Shown: positions 1-6,557, counted from the stretch's first letter. The stretch: DNA of 10,827 nucleotides from an uncultured Methanobrevibacter sp. (GCA_900319985.1 ONQL01000072.1:1-10827); one strand, 5' to 3'. Translations and numbers: made by a program. The notes: generated by a model from the sequence alone, not told the origin.

Positions 1-1
1 A

Positions 2-58
2 AATTTCATCAAAGAGCATTTGGAAAGTAATACCCACATTTGTGCAATTCATCCATGA
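2..58 (+). CDS. Possible 3' end of an unidentified gene
   Basis: Reading from base 2 gives 18 sense codons (ending ...THICAIHP) and a TGA at 56-58. Codon choice looks ordinary for the window, but the stretch is too short to recognise a family. The stop lies inside the left arm of the hairpin at 53-74, as seen for other genes here. It could equally be chance in the flank of a mobile-element end. Confidence 0.25.
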   Translation, partial: NFIKEHLESNTHICAIHP

Positions 59-74
59 CTTGTAGAAGTCATGG
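53..74. repeat. Perfect 9-bp hairpin, terminator or IS200/IS605-like right end
   Basis: The arms at 53-61 (CCATGACTT) and 66-74 are perfect reverse complements around a GTAG loop. No T-run follows on the plus strand. On the minus strand the hairpin is preceded by GCAAGAAT. The IS right end at 10731-10770 has GTAAGAAT in the same place, and its stem shares GACTTCT and AGTC. It may be a solo right end left by an IS200/IS605 element, or a terminator for a gene entering from the left. Confidence 0.5.
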
Positions 75-116
75 TATTCTTGCATTAATTAGATAAATTT
101 TAAATTAAGTGATTGA

Positions 117-503
117 ATGGTAACTACACAAGACTGTGAAATTTGTCCAATAGAGCTTGCATTACAATTGATTAATAAAAAATGGGTTATCCAAATTATA
201 AGGGATATGTTTTTTGGCAAAACACGATTCAATGAATTTAAAGAGGATAAGCCCAACCTTTCAAATAAAGTATTGAGTCATGCTTTGAAGGATATGGGAG
301 AAAATCAGCTTATTAAAAGGCATGAAATTGATGATTCTATTGAATACAGGTTGACTGAGCGGGGGCAGGCTCTAAATAAGGTGCTTTATGAACTTGCAAT
401 GTTTACATTGACTACTGACCTTGCAGGCAATTTCTACGGTGAAGAAAAAATCAGTAACCTGAAGCATGTTTTCAGTGAAACACTCTTAAAAGAAGACAGC
501 TAG
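117..503 (+). CDS. HxlR-family winged-helix transcriptional regulator (copy 1)
   Basis: This 128-residue cytosolic DNA-binding protein has the HxlR (DUF24) pattern. CPIE at residues 10-13 is followed by a helix with INKKW, the recognition region RFNEFKEDKPNLSNKVLSHAL, and the wing ending in EYRLTERGQAL. HxlR proteins act as dimers, and several sense oxidants or aldehydes through an N-terminal Cys; here C10, plus C7, are candidates. Members often control nitroreductases or flavin reductases, which are plentiful in this window, but no target is shown. The ATG has a weak GTGAT ribosome site at 109-113. It is a close paralog of the gene at 1117-1488, with the same length to Cys10. No clear TATA box lies upstream, where the IS-like hairpin sits. 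Its stop codon begins a 13-bp inverted repeat. Confidence 0.9.
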   Translation: MVTTQDCEICPIELALQLINKKWVIQIIRDMFFGKTRFNEFKEDKPNLSNKVLSHALKDMGENQLIKRHEIDDSIEYRLTERGQALNKVLYELAMFTLTTDLAGNFYGEEKISNLKHVFSETLLKEDS

Positions 504-603
504 AATTTTTTGATTTTACCTTTTTTTTTGGGAAGTGGGACTCCATTTTGGGATTAGAGATTTGCAAAAAAGGGGCAAATCAATTTTACCTCAAAAAATT
601 CTA
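501..603. repeat. 13-bp perfect inverted repeat enclosing 77 nt
   Basis: Bases 501-513 (TAGAATTTTTTGA, starting with the stop codon of the first HxlR gene) are the exact reverse complement of 591-603. Inside is a second perfect 7-bp stem, 559-565 with 575-581. The segment ATTTTACC is repeated directly at 513-520 and 583-590. It could be an elaborate terminator, a small structured RNA or a short non-autonomous insertion. Nothing coding is visible in 504-697. Confidence 0.5.
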
Positions 604-697
604 CTTTTGGAAATCCTATGAAATCTATGGGGAATAAAAATCTGGTCGGTTTTCAATCGTAATGATGTAAAATTTTAAATATCGTGTTTAACAGATT

Positions 698-725
698 AAG
701 AGTAAGATTGAAAAATCTTACTCTT
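698..725 (-). terminator. Terminator hairpin overlapping the stop of the Cys-rich gene
   Basis: A perfect 12-bp stem (698-709 with 714-725) closes a 4-nt loop. The TAA stop of the minus-strand gene (718-720) lies inside the stem. A short T-run occurs in the loop region on the minus strand. Confidence 0.7.
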
Positions 726-945
726 TTACAGTATCGATACAACAACTGGTTTTAATCTCATCGCTGCATGGACCTGCAGTAACTTGTGTTGTATCGATAC
801 AGCAACTTGTTTTAATATTGCCTGTGCAAGATGTTTTACAGTCATGATCAAAAGATTCATGCCTTTCGCTCATGCTGAATAAATCCTGGGCTATTTTATC
901 GAGGGAAAATTTTTCATTTTCATTCCATTCGTTTCTGTTATACAT
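718..945 (-). CDS. Small cysteine-rich protein with KTSC repeats
   Basis: No family is recognised with confidence. The 75-residue protein has a charged N-terminal half (MYNRNEWNEN...) and a C-terminal half with seven Cys. These fall in three related units: CKTSCTG, IKTSCCIDT and IKTSCCIDT. The last two are 20 residues apart and are encoded by a 26-bp repeat at 731-756 and 791-816 with two mismatches. There is no signal peptide or membrane segment. I chose the ATG at 945 because GGAG lies 9 nt before it; a GTG start at 975 would add ten residues. It is divergent from the second HxlR gene and shares its promoter region, so it is a likely HxlR target. The Cys pairs suggest binding of metal or another thiophile, or a redox role. 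The IKTSCC unit recalls the LKTSACC stretch of some ArsM-like methyltransferases, but no methyltransferase fold is present. Confidence 0.7.
   Translation of the reverse strand: MYNRNEWNENEKFSLDKIAQDLFSMSERHESFDHDCKTSCTGNIKTSCCIDTTQVTAGPCSDEIKTSCCIDTVKE
731..816. repeat. Two 26-bp direct repeats 60 bp apart
   Basis: Bases 731-756 and 791-816 match at 24 of 26 positions. Both start with the palindrome GTATCGATAC. They encode the repeated IKTSCCIDT unit of the Cys-rich protein, so this looks like an internal duplication of 20 codons. Confidence 0.85.
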
Positions 946-1010
946 ATTTGCCATCTCCTTGAAGTTGAAAGCCACATGAGTGTAACTTTCAATACAAACT
1001 TAGACTGATG

Positions 1011-1020
1011 CTATATAAAT
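1011..1020 (-). promoter_or_regulatory. TATA box for the Cys-rich gene
   Basis: ATTTATATAG on the minus strand lies about 66 nt before the chosen ATG at 945. An archaeal start site about 25 nt downstream would leave a leader of roughly 40-45 nt. Confidence 0.5.
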
Positions 1021-1027
1021 GCTTTTT

Positions 1028-1043
1028 GTAACCTTTTGGTCAC
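1028..1043. promoter_or_regulatory. Candidate operator between divergent promoters
   Basis: GTAACC and GGTCAC flank TTTT, an inverted repeat with one mismatch. It lies between the two divergent TATA boxes, where a dimeric regulator could control both genes. The HxlR protein encoded next to it is the obvious candidate, by position only. Confidence 0.45.
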
Positions 1044-1057
1044 CTCATTACCGAAAA

Positions 1058-1068
1058 GTTTATATATG
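1058..1068 (+). promoter_or_regulatory. TATA box for the second HxlR gene
   Basis: The sequence AGTTTATATATG around 1057-1068 lies about 50 nt before the ATG at 1117, consistent with a leader of about 25-30 nt that holds the AGGAGGT ribosome site. Confidence 0.6.
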
Positions 1069-1116
1069 ATGAATAACAAGTCATAATAACCTATCTATTT
1101 TTAGGAGGTAATGCTC

Positions 1117-1488
1117 ATGGAAACTTTGAAGCACATTAAATCATGTCCTATAGAATTAGTTGTTAAATTAATAAATAAAAAATGGGTAATTCAGATCATA
1201 CGTGATTTATTCTTTGGTAAATCCCGTTTTCATGAATTTAAAGAAGATAAACCAGATCTTTCAAATAAGGTTTTAAGCAACTGCCTGAAAGATATGGAGA
1301 AAAACGGATTGATTCACAAAATTGTGGACAAATGCGATAAGAAGAATGTAAAATACATACTGACTGAAAAAGGCAAATCATTGAACAAGGTTTTATATGA
1401 AATTGCCATGATAGGTGTTGATGGGGAAACCTACTCCGACAGCATCAAAAACAGCGTGAAAAATACATTTAGAGAAACATTGCTCTAA
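1117..1488 (+). CDS. HxlR-family winged-helix transcriptional regulator (copy 2)
   Basis: This 123-residue HxlR (DUF24) regulator has CPIE at residues 10-13, INKKW, RFHEFKEDKPDLSNKVLSNCL for recognition, and a wing ending YILTEKGKSL. The start is the ATG at 1117. A strong AGGAGGT at 1103-1109 lies 7 nt before it, while the ATG at 1111 is only 1 nt away. With this start, Cys10 aligns with Cys10 of copy 1. The two copies are very similar through the DNA-binding region and differ at the C-terminus, so they are paralogs that may bind related sites. Further Cys occur in the middle of this copy but not in copy 1. It is divergent from the Cys-rich gene and may regulate both itself and that gene through the repeat at 1028-1043. 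An oxidant or electrophile signal is plausible from the family, not shown here. Confidence 0.92.
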   Translation: METLKHIKSCPIELVVKLINKKWVIQIIRDLFFGKSRFHEFKEDKPDLSNKVLSNCLKDMEKNGLIHKIVDKCDKKNVKYILTEKGKSLNKVLYEIAMIGVDGETYSDSIKNSVKNTFRETLL

Positions 1489-1501
1489 AAAAATGAAATT
1501 A

Positions 1502-1542
1502 AATATGGTGGGCGGTGCCATATTGTTAACTCTTTTTTTTTT
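1502..1542 (+). terminator. Terminator after the second HxlR gene
   Basis: AATATGG (1502-1508) pairs with CCATATT (1518-1524) around a G-rich loop and is followed by ten T at 1533-1542. Confidence 0.75.
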
Positions 1543-1646
1543 AAAATTTCCTTTGAGGGTACGATTTTTAAATAGATTAAACATTAACTTTAAAAAATAA
1601 AAAAATCATAAGTATAACTGATTAAAATATTTTAGGGGACAAAATA

Positions 1647-2924
1647 TTGCTAGATATAAAATTATTCAGAGAAAATCCAGAATTAATCATAGACTCTGAG
1701 AAGAAAAGATTTAGAGATACTGAAAACGTTGAAAAGGTAATAGAATATGACACCTTATGGAGAGAAGGTGAAAGAAAACTTAACTCATTAAGATCAGAAA
1801 AAAATAAATTGTCCAAATCATTCAAAAAAGCCAAAGAGGAAGGCAACTTTGAAGAGGTTGTCAAAAAATCCAAGGAAGTTGCAGCCGAAATCAAGGAATT
1901 GACTGCAAAGAATGCGGAATGCCTCAAACTCAGGGATGATTACAGATACAAGGTTGGAAATATTATCGATGATGATGTGCCGATTTCAGATACTGAAGAT
2001 GACAATGTGGTTGTCAGAACCTACGGTGAAATCCCGGAGCCTGATTTTGAACTTTTGAATCATGTTGATTTAATCAATAAAATTGACGGAGCCGACCTTG
2101 AAACTGCAGCAAGCATTGCAGGAGCACGTTTCTACTATTTGAAAAGAGACATATTGCACCTGAACCTCGCCTTAATCCAGTTTGCATTATCTGAACTTGA
2201 AGTTGAAGGATACATTCCAATGCAAACTCCATTCTTTGTAAAAGGTGAAGTTGCAGCAGAAACTTCTGAACTGGGCGAGTTTGAAGAAACATTGTACAAG
2301 GTTGAAAATGAAGACATGTATCTGATTGCAACTGCAGAACAGACCTTGGCAGCCCTTCACAGGGATGAAATCATCTCTCCTGATGATTTGCCTTTAAGAT
2401 ACTGCGCACTTTCAACATGCTTTAGAAAGGAAGCAGGTTCTCACGGAAAGGATACTCTGGGAATTTTCAGGGTTCACCAATTTGAAAAAATCGAACAGTT
2501 CATTTATTCAACACCTGAAGACTCCAGAAATCAGCATGACCATCTGATGGAAGTAACTGAAAGAATCTATCAAAAGTTAGGACTTCCATATCAAGTAATA
2601 GCTATCGTATCATCAGCATTGAATGATAATGCTGCCATCAAATATGATTTGGAAGCATGGTTCCCGGGTTCCGGTGCATTCAGGGAATTGGTTTCATGTA
2701 CCAACTGTAAAGATTATCAGGCACGTAAGACAAAAACCCGTGTTGGAAGAGCAGGTTCTGGAGATGCTCAAACATTACACACATTAAACAGTACAGCCAT
2801 TGCAACAGAAAGAACAATGTGCTGTATCTTGGAAAACTATCAACAGCCTGACGGTAGTGTAAAAGTTCCTGAAGTGTTAGTCCCTTACATGAATGGAAAA
2901 ACAGTCATTGAAGCTAAAAAATAG
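1647..2924 (+). CDS. serS: Seryl-tRNA synthetase
   Basis: This class II aminoacyl-tRNA synthetase charges tRNA-Ser with serine in the cytosol. The 425 residues match the usual length of the common (bacterial-type) SerRS rather than the rare methanogen form. The N-terminal part (about 30-105) is the charged antiparallel coiled-coil arm that grips the long variable arm of the tRNA. TAEQT (229-233) is the serine-pocket motif. Motif 2 starts at STCFRKEAGS (256-265) and runs to FEKIE. Motif 3 is NSTAIATERTMCCILENYQ (381-399) with its catalytic Arg. The start is TTG at 1647 (LDIKLFREN follows), with AGGGG at 1634-1638 about 8 nt upstream. The gene is monocistronic: a terminator lies on each side. 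Nothing appears broken. Confidence 0.98.
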   Translation: MLDIKLFRENPELIIDSEKKRFRDTENVEKVIEYDTLWREGERKLNSLRSEKNKLSKSFKKAKEEGNFEEVVKKSKEVAAEIKELTAKNAECLKLRDDYRYKVGNIIDDDVPISDTEDDNVVVRTYGEIPEPDFELLNHVDLINKIDGADLETAASIAGARFYYLKRDILHLNLALIQFALSELEVEGYIPMQTPFFVKGEVAAETSELGEFEETLYKVENEDMYLIATAEQTLAALHRDEIISPDDLPLRYCALSTCFRKEAGSHGKDTLGIFRVHQFEKIEQFIYSTPEDSRNQHDHLMEVTERIYQKLGLPYQVIAIVSSALNDNAAIKYDLEAWFPGSGAFRELVSCTNCKDYQARKTKTRVGRAGSGDAQTLHTLNSTAIATERTMCCILENYQQPDGSVKVPEVLVPYMNGKTVIEAKK

Positions 2925-2941
2925 CTTCACTCTTTTTTTTT
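2910..2941 (+). terminator. serS terminator overlapping the stop codon
   Basis: GAAGCTA (2910-2916) and TAGCTTC (2922-2928) form a 7-bp stem with an A5 loop, followed by nine T at 2933-2941. The TAG stop (2922-2924) is inside the right arm. Confidence 0.8.
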
Positions 2942-3230
2942 AATGGTGAGGATGTGACTCGAAGTCACTATTTTCCATCCTTCTAACATATTTAGATGCC
3001 ATTTTTGAAATTCATCCCCAATCTTTAAGATGGGTATTCAGTTAGAATAACTGTAACTGCATTATATTAGAAAACAATACAAAAAAATGGAAAGAATTAA
3101 TAACCTCCATTGACTGATTCACCGGATTTTTAAAAAATATATTATGATTTCAAATATTATCTGTTGAATTTTTGTATTCAATCACAGATTCACTGTCAGT
3201 TTTAAAATAACTTAAAATAATCTATATCTA
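2942..3230. other. Non-coding stretch between serS and the secreted protein gene
   Basis: No credible ORF is seen. It holds a small hairpin, GTGACT/AGTCAC at 2954-2968, enclosed by GGATG...CATCC; a second, CAGTTA/TAACTG, at 3039-3053; and long AT-rich tracts. The first hairpin may be a backup terminator. I see no RNA gene. Confidence 0.5.
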
Positions 3231-3279
3231 TTTATACAAATTCCAATAAAACAATAATTATATAATTAGGCTGGGGGTT
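3230..3279 (+). promoter_or_regulatory. Promoter and ribosome site of the secreted protein gene
   Basis: A TATA-like TTTATACAAA at 3231-3240 lies about 50 nt before the TTG start. GGGGGTT at 3273-3279 is the likely ribosome site, about 6 nt before the TTG at 3285. Confidence 0.45.
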
Positions 3280-3284
3280 AAATC

Positions 3285-4318
3285 TTGTTTAATAAAAAAT
3301 ATTTCATATTAATTTTAATATTATTCTCTTTATTTTGTTCAATTGCATCAATCAGTGCTGCAAATAGTGTTTTAACTGACAATTCTAATAACAGCATTAC
3401 AAATGAGTCCAGTTTACAACTTTCTCTTTCTTTTGAGGAGGGCATTAATCAAAAGGTTAATGATTCTTCGGATATAAATGATGATGTTTTAGCCAGTAAT
3501 CAGAATACTGTTGAAAAATCCAAAAATTCAAGTGCAGTCATTAAAAAAGCACCTAAGGTATGGATTAATAAGATGACTGTTAAATCTGACAAGAAATTAG
3601 TTATAAAACTTAAATCAGATAAGAAAGGAACAATCTATTATTCCACAAAGATGGAAGCAAATCAAAGGTTCATACCTATAAAAGAATTTTAGGTAAAACT
3701 TCAAAAGGATATGTTGAAAAGCTATACTTCGGCAATCTGTCTTCAACAAAAACCATTGCCTTAATTGTTGGAGTTCATGTTCAAGAATGCGACATGCACA
3801 AGTCAATATATAAAAGCCTGATTAAGAAAAACAATAAATTAAAAAGAAAGTATGTGTTATATTACATTCATGTGACCAAAGACCAGAACAGTTATTCAAA
3901 AAGCAGAGAGAACGGGCAAATATTAGGAAACAAATTCATAATAAAGGATATAGCTAATGAAAAACCTAAAATAACAACAGATATTCATGAAACAAGCTAT
4001 AAGGCTAGCGGATACAAATATCCTAGATTCATTCATATGATTTCTAATAAAAACATTAAAAGTGTCAAAATTAGTAAAAATCTCCATAAGAAATCTTCTC
4101 TTTATTTAAAAAGGCTGCTAAAATTGACACCTCACATTAAAAGATATGATCCGCAGTTGGGTTCAAGTCCAGCATATATTACTGTACCTATTGCAAATAA
4201 GGGTTTAGTTTCTTATATCTATGAAACAGAAAGTGATTACTCAAGAGCCGTTAAACAGACTTATGCAGACAAATATATTAAAGCTTTGGATAAAGTCAAT
4301 TTATCCTTTAAGCTTTAA
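3285..4318 (+). pseudogene. Secreted protein with M14/aspartoacylase-like zinc motifs, frameshifted
   Basis: One gene appears split by a single-base loss near 3647-3650. The first frame starts with TTG at 3285, has a signal peptide (MFNKKYF, a hydrophobic core, cut near ISAANS), an Asn/Ser-rich linker, then INKMTVKSDKKLVIKLKSDK, and stops at 3692. A different frame is open from 3623 to the TAA at 4316-4318 and reads on naturally (KVHTYKRILGKTSKGYVEKL). One more A in the ACAAAGATGG stretch would join them. The second part holds GVHVQE (His at 3776, Glu at 3785), DIHE 70 codons on (His at 3986), and YETE (Glu at 4223). That order and spacing suit the two His, zinc Glu and catalytic Glu of M14 carboxypeptidases or aspartoacylase/AstE enzymes. 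The assignment is inferred, the substrate is unknown, and a cell-wall or peptide substrate is only a guess. An internal ATG at 3794 would miss the HxxE motif. Confidence 0.72.
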
Positions 4319-4332
4319 TTTCAATTTTTTCA
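4280..4332 (+). terminator. Hairpin at the end of the secreted protein gene
   Basis: AAAGCTT (4280-4286) with AAGCTTT (4310-4316), and GGATAAA (4288-4294) with TTTATCC (4300-4306), make a 14-bp stem with a 1x3 internal loop. It lies in the last codons, touches the stop, and is followed by a T-run at 4325-4330. Confidence 0.6.
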
Positions 4333-4375
4333 GGATGCCATAATACTGATGGGGGTTTTTTGGAGTTAATTAATG

Positions 4376-4420
4376 TTTTTTTTTTAAAATGGGTGCAACT
4401 TGCATCCGCCATTATTTTTT
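4376..4420 (+). terminator. Second terminator-like element
   Basis: Ten T at 4376-4385 are followed by a hairpin: AATGG (4388-4392) pairs with CCATT (4409-4413), and GTGCA (4393-4397) with TGCAT (4401-4405, one G-T pair). Six T follow at 4415-4420. The rest of 4421-4570 is AT-rich leader and promoter sequence without an ORF. Confidence 0.5.
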
Positions 4421-4583
4421 CACGTTCCTCATACGTCTGTTTTTTGAAACTCTATTAAAATATGTCTGTGTTCCGTTGATTATTGTTGGGTTTGTTTTGT
4501 GGCCGATATACAAAATTTTTACAAATACTTTTTTTAAACATTAAATCCAATATAATTATTAATTAGGTTATATGGGGATTTAA

Positions 4584-5216
4584 ATGAAAACTATTGTAAT
4601 TAATGCAAGTCCAAGAAGAAAATTCTGCACAGCACAAATCATGAAGGAGGCTGCAAAAGGTGCAGAATCTGCCGGAGCAGAAGTTGAATACATCGATTTG
4701 TACAAGTTAGATTTGCATGGATGCATGAGCTGTCTGATTTGTAAGAAGGTGGATAAGGAACGCTGCAAGTGTTATTGGAGAGATGAACTGTCTCCATTAA
4801 TTGAAAAAATTTTGGATGCCGATTGTCTTTTGATTGGTTCTCCAATATACTTTGGTGAACCGACAAGCCATTACAGGGCTTTGGTCGAAAGGTTAATTTT
4901 CTGCATTCTTTCATATGAGGGATTCGGTTCATATTATGAAGGAAAATTAAACGTTGGTTTGTTCTATACTATGAATGCTCCTAAGGATTATTATGAAAAC
5001 ATGATGCGTCAGGGTCTTGAATCTTCAGCCGATATCTTCAATATGTTGAATGGTGAAGTAAGGATTTATCCGGTATTAAACACAGTTCAGGTTAAAGACT
5101 ATTCCAAATACAGTATGTCTGCCTTTGACGGAGATGCCAAAAAGGCATACAGGAAAGAACACTTTCCGGTTGATTTGGAAAATGCCTTTAAGATGGGTGC
5201 GGAGCTGTCCAAATGA
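4584..5216 (+). CDS. Iron-sulfur-flavoprotein-like FMN protein (tandem copy 1)
   Basis: This 210-residue flavodoxin-fold protein belongs to the NADPH-dependent FMN reductase/iron-sulfur flavoprotein superfamily. The phosphate loop for FMN is NASPRRKFCTA (7-17). GSPIYFGEPTSHYRALVER (about 84-102) is the second FMN loop. A cysteine cluster GCMSCLIC (C47, C50, C53) is followed by C61 and C63. Methanosarcina Isf has C-x2-C-x2-C-x5-C for a 4Fe-4S cluster, and here the fourth Cys is 7 or 9 residues on. The likely role is electron transfer or reduction of oxidants in the cytosol; substrate and partner are unknown. GGGGAT at 4574-4579 is a good ribosome site. The gene overlaps the next by ATGA and is first in a three-gene operon of paralogs. 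Confidence 0.88.
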   Translation: MKTIVINASPRRKFCTAQIMKEAAKGAESAGAEVEYIDLYKLDLHGCMSCLICKKVDKERCKCYWRDELSPLIEKILDADCLLIGSPIYFGEPTSHYRALVERLIFCILSYEGFGSYYEGKLNVGLFYTMNAPKDYYENMMRQGLESSADIFNMLNGEVRIYPVLNTVQVKDYSKYSMSAFDGDAKKAYRKEHFPVDLENAFKMGAELSK

Positions 5217-5845
5217 AGACGATTGTCATCAATGCAAGTCCGAGGAAAAAATGGAATACTGCTGAGGTAATGCAGGCCGCTCAAAAGGGAGCAGAATCTG
5301 TTGGTGCCGAAACCGAATATGTTAATTTATATGATTTGGTTTTTAAAGGCTGCAGGAGTTGTCTTATATGCAAACAGAAAGATAAAACCAAAGGAAAATG
5401 TTACTGGAATGATGATTTGACACCTCTGATTGAAAGGATATTTGATGCAGATTGTCTTTTGATTGGTTCACCGATTTATTTCGGCCAGCCTACCAGTGAA
5501 TTTCGTGCATTGGTTGAAAGATTGATATTCTGCATAATGTCATATGATGACGGGTCCAGCTATTATACAGGAAAGGTCAATGTTGGAATATTTTATACTA
5601 TGAATGCTCCTTTGGAGTTTTATGAAAGCTCCATGAAGGATTCCCTGTCCAGTACTGAATTTTTATTTTCATTCTTGAATGGTGAAGTGATTTCTCATCC
5701 TGTTTGTGATACTTTGCAGGTTCATGACTATTCAAAATATAATATGGCTGGATTTTCACAGGAATTGAAAGAAAGGCAACTTGTTCTTCAATATCCTCAT
5801 GATATCGAAAAGGCTTTTGAAATTGGTGCTAAATTGAGTAAATAG
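5213..5845 (+). CDS. Iron-sulfur-flavoprotein-like FMN protein (tandem copy 2)
   Basis: Same length (210) and fold as the gene before, matching it at well over half of positions, so the pair arose by tandem duplication. The FMN loop is NASPRKKWNTA, the second loop GSPIYFGQPTSEFRALVER, and the cluster GCRSCLIC at C47, C50 and C53, with the next Cys at C63 (KCYW). C61 of copy 1 is absent, which singles out the Cys before YW as the shared fourth ligand. The ATG overlaps the stop of copy 1 by 4 nt, so the two are probably translationally coupled. The middle of the protein (about 130-190) differs most from copy 1, which suggests a different partner or substrate. Confidence 0.88.
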   Translation: MKTIVINASPRKKWNTAEVMQAAQKGAESVGAETEYVNLYDLVFKGCRSCLICKQKDKTKGKCYWNDDLTPLIERIFDADCLLIGSPIYFGQPTSEFRALVERLIFCIMSYDDGSSYYTGKVNVGIFYTMNAPLEFYESSMKDSLSSTEFLFSFLNGEVISHPVCDTLQVHDYSKYNMAGFSQELKERQLVLQYPHDIEKAFEIGAKLSK

Positions 5846-5854
5846 GTGATTTGA

Positions 5855-6475
5855 TTGAAAGCTGTAGTGATTAATGCTGGTCCGAAAAGAAGGGATGCTA
5901 ATGCACAGCTTGTGAAAGCTGCTGCAAAGGGTGCAGAATCTGCAGGGGCCAGTGTGAAATATGTTGATTTGTACAAGTTGGATTTGCATGGGTGCATGAA
6001 TTGTGGTGTCTGTAAAAATGAGGACAGGATAGGCAAATGTTACTGGAAGGATGAAACCTCGCCTTTGATTGAAAAGATTTTATCTTCTGATGTATTGATA
6101 ATCGCTTCTCCGATATTTTTCACCGAACCGACAAGTCATTACCGTGCATTGATTGAAAGATTGATATATTGCATTGTTTCATTTGAAAGAGGAAATGTCT
6201 TCAAGGATAAAATCAATGTCGGTCTGTTTTATACGATTGAATATCCTAAAGCCATGTTTGAAAAAAATGTTCGACCTCACCTTAAACAGTCTGAAAGCTT
6301 GCTTGAGATGTTCAATGGTGAAGTTAATATTTATACTTCACGTATAATTACTAAAAATGAACGAAATAAATCTTTAGATAATCCGGAATTGGAAAGCAAA
6401 ATCAAAAAAAAGGAAAATGAATTTGCTGAAGATTTGGACAATGCTTTTGAGATTGCTGTTAAATTATGCAAATAA
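5855..6475 (+). CDS. Iron-sulfur-flavoprotein-like FMN protein (tandem copy 3)
   Basis: This 206-residue paralog of the two preceding genes starts at TTG 5855, with AGGTGAT at 5844-5850 just upstream and only 9 nt after the previous stop. The first FMN loop is NAGPKRRDANA, with Gly in place of the usual Ser. The second is ASPIFFTEPTSHYRALIER. Cysteines are GCMNCGVC (C47, C50, C53) and C62 before YW, so the last spacing is one shorter than in copies 1 and 2. The C-terminal part is the most divergent and very Lys-rich (LESKIKKKENEF). It is the last gene of the operon; oligo-T tracts at 6476-6530 are the likely archaeal terminator. Function is inferred from the family: flavin-dependent electron transfer or reduction. 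Confidence 0.87.
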   Translation: MKAVVINAGPKRRDANAQLVKAAAKGAESAGASVKYVDLYKLDLHGCMNCGVCKNEDRIGKCYWKDETSPLIEKILSSDVLIIASPIFFTEPTSHYRALIERLIYCIVSFERGNVFKDKINVGLFYTIEYPKAMFEKNVRPHLKQSESLLEMFNGEVNIYTSRIITKNERNKSLDNPELESKIKKKENEFAEDLDNAFEIAVKLCK

Positions 6476-6530
6476 TTTTTTACTTTTTTTATTTTTTTAA
6501 TTAAATTTTATTTTTTTATTCATATTTTTG
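6476..6530 (+). terminator. Oligo-T terminator of the flavoprotein operon
   Basis: Four runs of six to seven T occur between 6477 and 6528 with no strong stem. This is the usual intrinsic terminator form in archaea. Confidence 0.55.
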
Positions 6531-6557
6531 CATTGATTTTTATAGTTGTGACTAAAT

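Noticed and set aside
731..816. CRISPR-like direct repeats
   Set aside because: There are only two copies, inside a gene and in frame, encoding the same peptide unit; this is an internal gene duplication.
1393..1584. Minus-strand ORF over the end of the second HxlR gene and its terminator
   Set aside because: It is antisense to a clear gene and runs through the T10 terminator; the protein is low-complexity and unlike any family.
4158..4172. GGGTTCAAGTCCAGC resembles a tRNA T-arm
   Set aside because: It lies inside the repaired coding frame (LGSSPAY) and no acceptor, D or anticodon stems pair around it.
3794..4318. A separate 174-residue protein starting at ATG 3794
   Set aside because: The frame is open and coding-like from 3623, the ATG is just inside the HxxE region, and no ribosome site precedes it. 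It is the second half of a frameshifted gene.
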